Part shown: piece by piece, positions 38,084 to 50,635 of the stretch | Layout: each line of letters begins with the position of its first letter | Position numbering within the stretch: the first letter of the stretch is position 1 | Assembly: GCF_001522545.3 (NCBI RefSeq) | Contig: NC_031770.1 | Coordinates: 20,234,105 to 20,298,104 of the forward strand | DNA: 64,000 bases | Direction: 5' to 3' | From: Parus major | Taxonomy: Eukaryota; Chordata; Aves; Passeriformes; Paridae | Position numbers and translations under genes: made by a program | Notes under the pieces: model-generated | What the model was told of the DNA's origin: nothing | The model's database searches: none | The model's input: only the letters and a program-made list of their open reading frames with translations

Positions 38084-39596
38084 CCTACAATGTTTTCAGT
38101 GATGACCACTTGGAGTACAGTGGTTTATCTCGCCAGTTCCTCTTCCGACGCCTCGAGCCATACACCCTGTACACGCTCGTGCTGGAGGCGTGCAATGCAG
38201 CAGGCTGCACTCACTCTCCACCCCAGCCAGTCTGGACAGATGAAGCTCCCCCAGTGTCTCAGATGGCACCTGTAATTCAGGCAGTGAATGCCACCAACAT
38301 TGTACTGAGCTGGTTGCAGCCAATTAATCCGAATGGAAAAATAATTCGCTATGAAGTTATTCACAGACACACAGAAGAGGCTGTTGCAGGGCACGGAGCA
38401 GCAACAGATGAGAAAATTGTTTTCACAGAATATAACACTGAAAGCAATACATTCACCTATAATGATAAAAGTTTACAGCCATGGACAAGGTATGAATATA
38501 AAATACGCACCTGGAACGCAGCAGGCTACACTGACAGCTCCTGGACAGTGGCAAAGACCAGTCAAACTGCCCCAGAAAGTCTCGCTGTCCCCAGATTATC
38601 CGTGGTGTCAGCCAACCCCCATAAAGTGCTGATATCCTGGATGCCCCCAGCACAGCCCAATGGCATTCTCCAGTCGTACAGGCTGCTGAAGAATGATGTT
38701 CTTTATCCTTTCAGCTTTGATGCTGCTACTCTCAGCTATGTGGATGAGGACTTGCTGCCCTACACGGTGTACAGCTATGCAGTGGTTGCCTGTACCATGG
38801 GGGGCTGCTCTACCAGTGAACCCGCTGCAATACGGACCCTGGAAGCAGCTCCTGCCTTGGTGGACCCCCCATCTCTGCGGGCTGTCAGTGCCTCTCAAAT
38901 CAGTGCATCCTGGGCACCTCCCCAAATACAAAATGGGGATATCACCAAGTACATATTGAAATTAGGCAATGAAGAGTATTATCCTGGCAAAAGTTTGCAA
39001 ATGCTGGTCTCTAACTTACAGCCTTACACACGGTATGATTTTGCATTGGTCGCCTGTACCGCTGGGGGCTGCACCTCTAGCACATCCCAGCCTGTGATGA
39101 CCATGGAGGCTCCACCATTAAATATGGAAGCTCCCAGGCTGCTGGTCATGGGCTCGGAGTCAATTGAGATCACGTGGAAACTCCCAGATAAGCCAAATGG
39201 CAAAATCACGAGCTACGACCTAAGGAGGGATGGTGTACTTGTTTACTCTGGTCTGGAAACTCGGTATCTTGATTTCACCCTAACGCCAGGCATGGAGTAC
39301 AGCTACACTGTCACAGCAAATAACAGCCAGGGCAGCGTCACCAGCCCCTCAGCTCAGATAAAAACCAACCCCTCTGCTCCATCTGGGATGTTGCCTCCTA
39401 GGTTGCAGGCATGGTCTTCCAGCGAGATTTTGGTGGCCTGGGATCCTCCTATCAAAGTAAATGGTGTCATTAGAAACTACACGGTCTCAATCCACAAGCC
39501 TGGTGAAACAGAAAAGAAGACTTTTGACTTTGATGCGTCACATGTTTCCTTTCTGAGACGGTCATACATTGTGGCACAGCTACAGCCCTACAGCAG
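38083..39596 (+). CDS. USH2A: Usherin large coding exon (human exon 63 equivalent): four whole FN3 modules and two halves
   Basis: About 1514 bases, ending in a donor cagcag/gtaagt that splits an Arg codon; the 5' border is inferred because it lies in the gap. Residues 1-52 finish one FN3 (SDDHLEYSGLSRQFLFRRLE, ACNAAGC). Whole modules follow at about 53-161 (linker DEAPP), 162-252, 253-340 (linker LEAAP) and 341-428 (linker MEAPP), and the first half of another starts near 429 (PSAPSGMLPPRL). Every module shows the strand B Trp and a P/QNG turn, for example LSWLQPINPNGKIIRYE and ITWKLPDKPNGKITSYD. Three F-G loops carry the Cys pair (ACNAAGC, ACTMGGC, ACTAGGC). Sequons include NAT, NNS and NYT. 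No stop or frameshift is present. Confidence 0.96.
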
Positions 39597-40587
39597 GTAA
39601 GTCTGGAAGAACCCATTTGTTGAATAAATGTTTTTGGGTGGTGCATTGGGCTGACAGGCAGCTCAGCCATCTTGTTTAAACAGATAGTCAGACCCACGGG
39701 GTTGTTTGCTAAAAAGCAAATAATAAAACCGGGATTTTTTTTCTTTTAAATTTACAGCAACAGCAGTTTTATCTCATCGTGATGAAGAGCATAGTGTTGA
39801 CTTTGAGTATAATTAATAGAAGGAGTAATTCAGCACTCTGCTGTAGACTCCAAAACCTGCAGCCTTATACTGGTGTACCTTTCATGTGGTGTCTGCTGTC
39901 AAGAATAAATAGGGATTTAGTTGATAAAACTCCAGGTGGGGAGACCAAAGTCATGGTAGCTGGCCCGTTCACAGGGAAGCTGAGCTGAAATTACTGGAAT
40001 GTTTTACCCTCAAACTGGAAACAAATGATTTGCAATTAAGTGAAAACTAAAACTTAAGAGAGGGTACCAGACTCTGCTACAGAAACACACTTGATACTGA
40101 AGTAATATTTTCCCCACTAATTCTTGATTATTTACCTGACCTTTCCTTATATATTTGTGTAGGCATAATTTGTGTGTGTTACATGGTTGATAAGTTTGTC
40201 TGCTATTTACATATAACTAATCTAAATCCAACGAGAGTATTAGAGGAGCTGTACTGCTCTCAAATGACATCCAAATCATCTCTTACAATGAATCATCATT
40301 TTGATTTGTATCATCAAAATCAAAATTATTTTGATCACTTCATTCCTGCAGATGTTAACTGCTCTGAAAAAAACCCAAACCACACCCAAATAAAAACCCA
40401 TAAGACAGCGTTCTTCCTCTTTGCTACACAAGGCACAGCACATAATGTGTGTCTTCATACAAATTGTGTGCCTGTTAAAAATTCCAAAAGACCGGGAGAA
40501 ATTAAAAAATCCGCCAGATCTCAAGCACGAATTATATTTGTATCTGCAGCGTTTTAATCACCTTGTTCCTGCTTTGTGTCCCCAAAG
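39597..40587 (+). other. USH2A: Intron 63 equivalent
   Basis: 991-base intron with donor gtaagt and acceptor ccccaaag. It contains an AT-rich self-complementary patch around 40297-40322 (attttgattt with aaatcaaaat). No other feature was seen. Confidence 0.9.
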
Positions 40588-40906
40588 GTATGAAGTCCAG
40601 CTCCAAGCCTGCACGGAGCTGGGCTGTGCCTCCAGTGAGTGGGCATGGGCACAGACGCTGGAGGCGCTGCCGGCAGCGCAGCCAGCCCCTCTCATTGAGA
40701 TACAAACAGCCGGCGGCTTCCAGTCGACTGCTTCCATCCAGTGGACCGGCCCAAAGCAGCCAAACGGGAAGATTTTATACTATGAACTTTACAGGAGGCG
40801 AACAACTCAAGCCCACATAAATTTAGACCTCTCACTCGTTTACAATGGTTCTTCAACCTCCTTCAAAGACGACAAGTTGCTGCCTTACACAGAGTACGAA
40901 TATCAG
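40588..40906 (+). CDS. USH2A: Usherin coding exon (human exon 64 equivalent): FN3 second half and most of the next
   Basis: Acceptor ccccaaag, donor tatcag/gtggga. One base completes Arg, then 106 codons follow and end in phase 0. It finishes a module with RYEVQLQACTELGCASSEW (Cys pair present) and linker TLEALPAA. It then encodes the next through QSTASIQWTGPKQPNGKILY, YELYRRRTTQ, VYNGSSTSFKDDKLLPYTEY and EYQ. The insert between strands C and E (RRRTTQAHINLDLSLVYNGS) is longer than in neighbouring modules, as in the mammalian protein. A sequon (NGS) lies in this insert. The exon is three bases shorter than the human length I recall (322). Confidence 0.95.
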
Positions 40907-41496
40907 GTGGGAATTGAAGCTATTTAGCAGCTCTGATTACGATTTCAGTACACTTTGAGAACCTTACTTTACACTTACAATGAACATACATAACTCAATT
41001 CTAATGTTAATAGCATTGTGAAACCTGAATGATAATTGTGAATGTATTTTAAAGACTTGAGAAGCTGAAAATAACTCCATATAAGCAATATATTCATTCA
41101 GCATCTGTTTAGCTTAGTAGTAGCCTGTGTGTCTTAAATGTTTGTGTACCCTCCACAGTCTCTGCAAGCCTCTGTTATAGGAAATTCTAGCTCTTAAAAG
41201 GTAGCTTTTTTTCATTATTTTTTCCTTTCCTCTTCCATCCTCCCCCATTCTATTATGGATTAATTTTTAATTTAGATCTTAGATTAATTTTAGATCTTAA
41301 AGCAGTTTACATCCAGAGGGACTGTTTTCTCTTTAAATTAGTCATTAGAATGGCAAGCACATATTCTTGGTGGGTCAAAAGAGAATTTACTGTTGATGGT
41401 CAGTGTTCTCATTTTGTTTAATATATACCTGAAACAGTGTATTCCACCACTTGAGCAAGGTGGAGATATATTTCTTTTACAGGCTCATTGGCTTTA

Positions 41497-42318
41497 TAGG
41501 ATCACAAGATAATTCAGGTTGGAAGGGCTCTCAGGAGGCCATCCAGCCCAACTTTCTGTCCAAAGCAGGGTCAGTAAAGAGGTCAGATGAGGTTTTGCAG
41601 GGTTTTATGCAATTGCATCTTGAAAACATTTGGGGGAGAGATTGTAACTTTACACACAGTCTGCTCCACTGCCTGACTGTCCACATTGCAAAAAAAATTT
41701 TTGTTATGTTCAATCTGAACTTTTCTGCTTGAATTTACACCTACTTTCTCTTGTCTCCTCCCAACATATACCATAGTAAAGAAATAGGCTCCACCCTCTC
41801 ATTAGCCTGCTGTGGGACTGCAATCAAGTCCCTCCAAGGCCATCTCTTCCCCAAGCTGGACAAGCCCAAGTCCCACAGTTTCTTCTCACAGGCACTTTTC
41901 CAACCCCTGATTGTCTTGGTGGCCTTCCACTGAACTCACTATAATTTATCAATATCTTTCTGGTATTCTGGGGCCAAAACAAAATAGACTTTAAATAAAG
42001 GCAGGTAATCACTTCCTTTAATTGTCTGGCTGTGCTCTTGTTAAACAGCTCAGGATGTTGGCTTACTCTGCTGGCTTGTGGTCAGCTTTTTACCTTTAGG
42101 TCCTTTGAAGCAGAGGTTCTCCCTAGTTGATCAATAATGCTGACCCTGTGATGCTGCAAGAAATTATCCTCCCCAGGAGCGGGACTTTACATCTGTCTTG
42201 CTGAAATTCCCATTCTTTAGGGCCTTCTGACCAGCAGACCTGTCCTTCAGCATATCAACTGGTTCTTCCAGTTTAGTGTCATCTGCAAGTTTGATGAGAG
42301 CAGACGGTATAGATCAGG
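41497..42318 (-). mobile_element. CR1 LINE fragment, 3' part, about 0.8 kb
   Basis: On the + strand it opens with the reverse-complemented CR1 3' end (atcacaagataattcaggttggaagggc). It continues through recognisable CR1 blocks in order: the aagctggacaagcccaagtc segment, tggccttccactgaactcac, tctggtattctggggccaaa, and the distal ttagtgtcatctgcaagttt block that corresponds to the end of the reverse-transcriptase reading frame. It is diverged and interrupted by stops. The 5' limit (on the + strand, the right end) is approximate. Confidence 0.85.
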
Positions 42319-42440
42319 TTCTTTGGTAGCTCTGCTCCACTGCTATTGTTTTTTCCTTTTAAGCAGCCAGAAACTATGAAGAATTAAATTAAAAACTTGC
42401 TTTATCACATTGGTCTATCCAGCTGCTGCATGCACATGTG

Positions 42441-42575
42441 TCATAGAGTCATCGAGTCGTTCAGTTTGGAAGGGACATCCAGAAGCCATCTAACCTCACT
42501 CCTTGCTTGAAGCAGGTCCAGATAGACCAGGCTCTCAGGGCTGTGTCCAGATGAATTTTGGATCAAGTTCTCCAA
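42441..42575 (-). mobile_element. CR1 LINE 3'-end fragment
   Basis: It begins tcatagagtcatcgagtcgt, then has ttggaagggacatccagaa, and a later block (agaccaggctctcagggctg, then tgtccagatgaattttggat) typical of a 5'-truncated CR1 in minus orientation. It lies about 120 bases from the larger CR1 at 41497-42318, which has the same orientation. They may be two insertions or one rearranged copy. Confidence 0.75.
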
Positions 42576-43099
42576 ATAGTAGAAATTGTACAGCCTGTGT
42601 CAGCAGAACTATTGTTAGACCAGATTTCCTTGCTGCTTTAGGCAGGATCTGTGGGGAATGTGAATTCAAGTGCAGATGGGGCTGAGTAGACAGCAAGCAT
42701 TGGTAGCAGACCCAAACCATACTTGTTAGGAATCTTTCTTAGATGAAGAAAAACTCTCCAAGCTGGATGTTGTAGATATTGGCTGTGGGATGTTCTCAGC
42801 TGGACTAACTTAATTATCTCACTCAGAAGCTGGTTTTTGAGAAGTTGACTTCTCAAATAGAAGTCCATAGAGACTTTCTTCAGCCAACATTCTTAATGAC
42901 TTAGCAGTGACAGATAAAAAAGGAAACCTCTTGATCAGATTCCTGTGCTTTATTGTGTTGTATTCAAGACTTAGCTTTTTATCTTGGTTCTGTTCCATAA
43001 CCAGGCTGAGCTTTTGATTGGAATTCTAAATAATTTTTGGTTTTTTTCACCAGTGGCCATTTATTTCACCATGAGAGGGTTTTTAATGCATGTGTTTGT

Positions 43100-43400
43100 C
43101 TTCTGCTTAAGTCACTTGCAGCAGTCCTCTGGGATGTATTCTGAGCTTCTCCATTGTTGACAATTTATATCTTGCCTGTGAGACAAGTTATCCATAAGTA
43201 TAGGGCTTGGCTCTTGCTATTATGCTGATGAAACCCAGATTTATATTTCACTTAAACTGGATATTGATTCTCCTGTCTCTGTATTTGAGGCTTGTTTGCT
43301 GGACATAAAACTTTAAATGCAACTGAATTTCCTCCAGCAGAATGCAGATAAAATCAAATGCTGTGATGGGACTCTCTCCAGAATTTTTGGAGATATTGAG
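43100..43400 (+). mobile_element. Decayed L2/CR1-like LINE reverse-transcriptase fragment
   Basis: In one + strand frame, 43218-43310 reads YYADETQIYISLKLDIDSPV followed by SVFEACLLDIK. This matches the YADDTQ.Y.S motif and following helix of L2- or CR1-like LINE reverse transcriptases, with the second catalytic Asp changed to Glu. Just upstream, a different frame carries a degraded SPLGCILSFSI-like stretch (compare the GSVLGP.LFSI block of such enzymes). Downstream, cagcagaatgcagataaaat recalls the LQLNADKT block. Frameshifts and stops show that it is dead. It is much older than the CR1 copies in the window. Confidence 0.6.
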
Positions 43401-46400
43401 ATTTAATTCAGTGCTCTAATATCTTCTTTGGACCTGAAATTTTGAATCTGGGTTTTTTTTGGGAGTGTTTTTCATTGGGTTTGGTTTTGTTTTGTTGTTT
43501 TTTAATTTGTTTGTTTTCCTGGAAGCTTCAGCTGGATATTAGGTTTTGTAAAACCAGGCGCAAAAGTTACACTTCAAGAAATGATGACGTGAGTTTAGAA
43601 GCTCATGCTAATAAAAGGGACTATGCCCCCAAAATGTTCAGGTCATTGTTCTTCAAGGAAGCACATTTATATTTTAAAGGGCCAGTTCTGCATGAGCATA
43701 TTAGCACCTGCTAGTTTGCAGTGGGTTTTTAAGTGGCATACAGTGCCTACTTCCATAGTCAGAACCATTTTGATCTTTGAAACTCCCTCCGCTGGTCTTG
43801 AGCATTTAGATATTTGCATTTTCTAGAGCATCTTTTAGTTATTTGCTGGAATTCTGCCTGATATCCCCAGCTCTATTAACCATGTGCTATTGCATGATCT
43901 CCTGTAAATCCCCCAACGAGTTTGCAAGCACAATCCTTTGATTCCTGGAATATTTCTGAAACAGAGTGTGTAGGCCCTTGGGAATCATTGAAAGTGGTGT
44001 GCAAAGTTACCATACAGCAAGCAGTCTATAGAGTCAAACCTATTTTTCTCAGCGAAGACAAGGCCCTTCTGAGCAGGAACTTCTGGCATTTAGTGCAGAG
44101 CAGAGCTGTCACAGTATGGTGTGATTTCCATGCAAATGAAGTATCACTCCTCCACAATTACACTTAATTGTGTTCTTAAAACTGCTTCTTTAGATTAATG
44201 GCTTAATGTCTTCCTGGTTTAGGACACATCCTTATTTCTATTTGGCAGGCAGAGAACATGTAAAAGACAGAAAATTGCAATTGTCCTTCTTGAGAAAGGT
44301 TTACGGCTCCCTGCAGAGGTTTATTCTCCAAGAGGACTATTCAATGCACCAAGTCAGGATCTGCAGTGCTGGAGCTGTCTGCCTCTGACCACTGTTAGAG
44401 GCACAGCATCCCTCCTGTGTGTGGAGAGTCCTTCTCACCCTCCTGTTACTGCAGCCAAGTGAAGGGTCTAGGAAGTACCCCAAGACATACCAGGGTAAAT
44501 ATGTATTGGGTCCTCTCAAAGAGAAAACAAATAATATTCTAACCTTTGGAGAGATAAAGAGAAAAAAAAAAAAATGTGTGCAAAGTCATGAAGACTAAGG
44601 AAGAACCAACTACATGGGGTATAGACTGTGTTAGTCACTATTGGTCACTTTGTAATGCCAGGAAAGACACTTGGTTTACCAGCCTGTCTGTCACATTGTT
44701 GGCTGAGCTCCAATTTGTGCTGATTAGTTAGTGACAAATATGTCAATGACTTCTGCAGTTTAAAATCAGGAAAAACTTGTTTTCTGGTTGGCCAGTGATG
44801 GATAGTCACCCATTTGTAATATCACTCATATCTGGCTCCTCTTCATTCTTTAATTCCTCATTTCTTCCCATCTCTCTGACAGAAGGATGCACTGCAAAGC
44901 AGTGACATTTAAAAAAAAATGTAGTTCTTTCTTCCATTACCTGCTTATTTTGTTTGTAAGACTGTTTTTTCTTATGAGGTTTCTGCTTCAAATTAAAGAG
45001 ACTTTCTCAAACTACATCTGTATCAGACTACCAGCTTGACCTTAGCTTCTGAAAAGTAAAGCAGAGATAACTGTATTGTTTCACTGATGAAGTGGTGATA
45101 CCTGCCCTAGATATCCCTTTGCAGGATGAGATACTTCCTTTCCCCTAGAGAAGGTACATGATAGGGAAAAGGGCCATTTGAAACCATGCAATTTTACTCA
45201 TTAAGCCCCACTTCAGGCAGTGTGTTTCTCTTGTCAACACAGTCTTAAATTCAAATGTGTTGATGCAACAAAACCTTGATTTTTTTAAAATTAAATTAAA
45301 TATAGATATTAAACTGGATTTGTTGGTGTCCAGATTTACAAGTGAGACTCTTGCAGCACCACTCTTGCAAGACCCTTCGCAATAATTGTGATCCTGACAT
45401 ATTCAAAACCATGGCAAGCTATCCTTTAAAAAGACATTAGTGTGAGTACCAAGGGAAAATATACTCCAGGGCTATAGATGGCTTGATATGATTTCCTTGA
45501 TTGTATCTTTTTATTTATGAGGCATAATTTATGACTGCTGAAAAGCAAACTAAAATGAGTGATGACTAACTACAGCCAAAGTAATAAATCAGAAGCAAAG
45601 AAAGAAGTGGTGATTTTGATCGAATCTATTGAATTAGCTGTTGCCCTTAGCCATTACAGGTATTGGAAAGACCTTTTAATATCTGCTTATCTCTCTCATG
45701 GGAACTTGGTAACTATCTCATTACATACCCATAGGAAACAAATTATTTAATTTTCTATCTTTTAGAGTTAAATCTTTTTACATCTCTCATTAATTACTGG
45801 CATTATACTATGTTATATGGAATGAGCTTCCTTTAAAATTTGGTAATTTTGTTTAAGTCACAAAGTTTTTGCCTATTGTCGTTCCCTTTTCCAGAATGGG
45901 TTTAGCAGTTTTACTATTAGCATTTGAACAGTGGAGATGAATAGCAATCTTAAGAGGCTCTAATTAACACAGTACTAGAAGTCTGGACCTGAAATCTATC
46001 GCATTATATGTTTATGACCTCCATAAGGACACTAACAATGTTGAAGAGGGGAAAAGTATGGGGTAATCTGAGAAGGGGCAGTCAGGAAGCACACATTTGA
46101 TTACTACCTTTTTGTACCCCTGCTCATGAATGGATGTGATGCTTTCTTTCCCTTGCCTTTGCTCCAAGGGATTTGCTCCACCATTAACTGCGCTAATTTT
46201 TTTAACTTTCTGCTTCACTAATACCTGCCTGACACTGAAGCGCCCAGATGTGAATACATTATCCTAATGCTGAATGCTAGATTTTGGTAGATAATCTTTG
46301 TTCTCTGAGCTCTACTGACATCACATAAGTAACCCCAAATTAACCAGCCAGTATGACAGTCAGTTCACAAAGACTTGTGAAAGATGCTGCAGTTGATGAT

Positions 46401-49220
46401 GAGAGGGAGGTCCTTTGGGTTTTTTTTAATTTCAACCAGACAAGACTGTGATCACTTCAATTGTCATGAACATTGCTGTTCCAACATAACCAAAAGTTGA
46501 GGGCTGTGTTTCTGACTTGGCTGATGTCAGGTCTAAAATAAATCTCTTAAATACTCTAAAATATCTTGGAAAATAATTACACTGTGAAACCTCTGTGTTT
46601 ATGTAAGTGTAGGCTTAGAAAGTGAACAAATCTAAGTCAAGAAATCCAAAGTAAAGACTCAAAAGTCTTTGAGGTCTCCATGGAACAGCATTAGAAAGAG
46701 AGGAGTGGTACAAACTACTCTGCTACTATTCTCTCTAATGGCACGTGCCAAGCAGTGCCAGCATTGAATCCTTTGTGGAAAGACCAGCAGTCACAGGTGT
46801 GTGGAGTGTTTGCTTACCATAAAAATTGTACCTGACTCTTACACACAGTAGAATTACATGCACGTGTAAAAGGGCTGGCTTGGTCTGACCTTGTGGTTCT
46901 CCAGAACCTACAGCCCTCCGTAACTCCCTACAGCTCTGAGCAGTGCTCAAAGCCAAGGAGAGGTAGTGACTTACTAATGAGACTTCTCTAAAGCAAAAGG
47001 CTGTTTTCTGAGTGCCTGAAGGAACTTGGTGCAAGCTGCTGACACATTCAGAGCTGAGATCTTGTCCCTCACAAAGACACCTGTGACAGACCTCAGACTA
47101 AGTGCGGTGTGAAGTGGCACAAGGCACACTGCCTGTTGGACGTAGAAGGAGCCAGAAGCCACTGCTGGTTGGCAATCAGCTCTTTGAATTTCACTCTTGC
47201 AAACAGGAAGGGTGAGAAGCATCTGACCTCTGTGCTATGCAGAGTGTCCCAACTCTTCCTGACCTGGAAAGTCAGGAGCAGCTCAGGGCTGCTGCCTTCA
47301 TGGAGGCGAGCTGCCTACAGCACACTTCTGCCTGGTGACATCTCTCCAATAAGGAGAGTTTCACATTCTCCATAGGCTCTTCACTGCCTGAGGGTCCCCT
47401 TTGCAGGAGTTTGAGCTCAAAATAAATCTTATTCACTGCAGGTTGGGAGTTTCAAGAGTATTGCTGCAGATGAATCTGTGTGGTTCAGGGATGGAAGTCA
47501 TCTCATGGCCTTCTTCCACTGTCAGCATCTATAGTAACATGATTGTTCTGTATCTATGTCCAAGGTGATTTTGGTGGCCTTGTTTCTGCCCTTATGGCAG
47601 AAGTTGTTAGCTCTACTAAGCCTGAACAGGCTCACCATGGTAAAGTGACTCTTCTCAGAACTTCCTGTCCTGCTTCTTATGTTTTGCTCCTTCTTGCTAT
47701 GCTGATGAACCTTGAGGTTGTCCTGTGATCAAATGACTGATTGCAGGTTTCTTCTAGGAACAGAGATCTGTGACAGCTCAATTTATGATGGAAAAAAACA
47801 AGTTTAGTTACCTGTAACTGGAATTCTTCAGTCCCCTGAATATACGCTCTCTAGAGTGTTTTCTTCTCTCTCTTCTCTCTCTGGCTCCACTTCAAAGTGC
47901 AGTCTGAGCCAGGGGCCAGCAGATTGATAAAACATTAATTAGTAACCCTTGGTAGTTGATTTCAGAGCCCTCTCCTGTTTTTTTTGGGACAGTGCAGCCA
48001 TTAACAACAACACATCTTTTGGCAGGGTGCTGAACCATGCACCATGATGTCAGATTTAATGTTTTTTGAGGCAGAATATTCAGAAAGTCAAGATGTAAGA
48101 AACTTTTCTTGGCTTTCTGCTCTTTGTGTTTTATAATTTAATACATCCCTAAGATGTGATTGCTTCTTGTTTGCTCCATGTTCCCACATGGTCTTTCACA
48201 ATTTTAAGAAGGTAATACTGCTGCCATTAGGCTCTTTATATTTCTATATGAATTATGATTAAATATTTTTGGTGCTGATTATACCACAATTTATAAAGAT
48301 TGTTTGTGAGCCCAAAAAGCATTTTACAAAAGCCTAAATAATGACATTTCAGTTTAACCAGGCTAGCTAGGCAACAGTTTCCATCCATGACTGTTCAGCG
48401 GTGACTTTTTGAGAAGCCATGACTTCTAATTTTAAAGACCCTGCTCATTGTGGTTTCTGTTGCCATGCTGTCCCGTTTTTTCCTTCAAAGAAGTGGCTAA
48501 ACACCAGCATTTCCATCTGCAGTCAGTTCTGCGGATTTACTGCCCCAGGTTTCCGAACACTGACCAAGGATTTACTTGGACAGCAATTCTCATAGGGAAA
48601 TATTTTTATAACCATCCATCCTTTTACAGATGGTTGAGCAGAAGTAAAGGGAGTTAAGGGACTCCAGCTTAGGTCAGTGTAAATCTGGAATTCAGATCCT
48701 CAGCAGTCCTGTTTATCTGTCACAGCTGTCTCAGAAGCTGGCACTACAGACTCACAGACACCGAGGGGGTTTCTGCTGGACACATGTCTTGGCAGGGCTG
48801 AGTAGCTGGTGTCTGTCTAGAAGGCACACTCAGAGCACATCTGTCTCTCAGGCCCACACAAACATGGCCATGACCTCGGCCTTTTTTTCCAGAGAGTCAG
48901 GTACATGGCAGCATGGCATGGACATCAACTCCCCCTTGACTGCTATAGGGAAGTGCTGGGCTGGGAAATCATGTCTCCTCCTGCTTGCTCCTGCTCCACC
49001 CAGTCAACTTTGTTTTCATTGTGTTCATGCAAAAGTGAAACTTCTTCAAAGGGATCCATGGGAGCATCCCAAGAATAGAGATGGGTCATCCAGTTGGGCA
49101 TTCCCACTCCAGAGGGCAGCAGGCCCAACTGGCTCTTTTGGAGCATGTGATTGAACTACAATTACCTGACTCTTGAAGGAATCCTTTAACCACTTAGCTG
49201 TAGGAAGGAGATGAGCATAG

Positions 49221-49580
49221 TCACAGAATCACAGAATCTCCTGAGTTGGAAGGACTCAAGGATCATTGAGTCCAGCTTCTGGCACAGGACATCCCAAGAG
49301 TCACACCATGAGCCTGAGTGTTGTCCAAATCCTCCTTGAGCTCTCGCGGGCTTGGTGTTTCCACTTTCCTGGGGACCTTGTTCCAGTGCCCAGCCACCCT
49401 CTGGGTGAAGAACCTTTTTCTGATATCTGACCTAAAGCTCTCCTGACACTGCTTTGTTCCCTTGGGTCACATCACTGATCACCAAAGAGCAGAGATTGGT
49501 GCCTGCCCTTCACTGCCCCTCACGAGGAAGCTGCAGGCCATGGTGAGGTATCCCTTCAGTCTCTTCCAGGCTGCACTGGA
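49221..49580 (-). mobile_element. CR1 LINE 3' fragment, about 360 bases
   Basis: It opens on the + strand with tcacagaatcacagaatctc, then gagttggaaggactcaagga and tcattgagtccagcttctgg. It continues through gtgcccagccaccctctggg and aagaacctttttctgatatc, to ctcttccaggctgcactg. The order and wording are those of a relatively young avian CR1 subfamily in minus orientation, 5'-truncated. It is among the best-preserved repeats in the window. Confidence 0.9.
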
Positions 49581-50479
49581 TTGGGACTGTTCTTACAGAA
49601 TTGTTGTTAGAACCCCAGGCCACACTAATGAGCCCAGAACTGGCAATGGGGTGGCAATAAAGTGCAGTGTGTGAGGACAGCACCACCAGCTCAGGAAGCA
49701 TGCTTGGAAGGGTACTCAAGTACAAGAGGCTTTATCACATTGTTCTCACCTAAGTAAGGAGATGAAAGTGAGATCAGGAGCCAGGTAAGAAGTATCTGCA
49801 TGTCACTGTCACCCCCCTGCTCACCCAAGCTGGACATCCCTTCCTTGTTGGGCTCACAACCCGTAACTGTGGTGTCTGGTACAGGCCACTGCAATGGTGA
49901 GGAGAGAAGGCAGCAGTGCTTTTCCAACATCATTGCTGTTGCTTTTCTGGTTTCAGCCCGTTCCCAGGTTCGAAGGAACCAGAGACTCATATGCATATCA
50001 TGTTCCCATTATTCTGTGCGCAGTTTTCAGGGCAGGATGTATCTTCATTTCTATTTAAGTAATTCAATGCCATTGACATCCAATAATGAGGTTCTGAATG
50101 CAGCTGTGGAAGTAGAAGTTGGCACTGGAACAAGTGATGGCCTCCCCACTGTCATTATCCTTCTTTTGCTCTGTTTTTCCCAGGGGTGACTGGGCTGCTC
50201 TGACAGTAGAAACACTCTGGAATTCCAAACCTTTTGTTTTGTACTTTTACTTCCTCCGAAATGCGCATCAGTCCTGTGCAAAATATAAGACCAAATGAGA
50301 TAATGGGAAACAGAGTGTCCCAGGGTCAGAGGGACTTATGTCTGCTATAAATCTCCAAGTTCTGTGGCACAAGAGAGCCTCACACTGCTTGGGATGGGGA
50401 AGAAATCCTCACTCTGTTCTGTGACAGTGGCCTTTTCTGGCTCCTGGCCCTTTCCTAGTAACAGAAACAGGCTCCTTGG

Positions 50480-50635
50480 GGTCACAGAACCAAGCCTGAG
50501 AGAGTTCAAGAAGCATTTGGGCAACACTGTTGGGTACATGGTGTGGTTCTTGGGAATGGTCCTGGGCAGGACCAGGAGTTGTACCCCTTGTGGGTCCCTT
50601 CAACTCATCTTATTCTGTGATTCTGTGAATTAGGA
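50480..50635 (+). mobile_element. CR1 LINE 3'-end fragment, + orientation
   Basis: It contains gagagagttcaagaagcatt, tgggcaacactgttgggtac, ttgtgggtcccttcaactca and the terminal attctgtgattctgtgaa octamer-type repeat that ends CR1 elements on the sense strand. It is opposite in orientation to the other CR1 copies here. Confidence 0.85.

Noticed and set aside
37627..38275. Open frames spanning the run of N
   Set aside because: They are open only because the undetermined bases contain no stop codons. Only the frame continuing the usherin exon is real.
49966..49980. tRNA B-box-like word (aggttcgaaggaacc)
   Set aside because: No A box, acceptor stem or cloverleaf pairing around it. It is a short palindrome.
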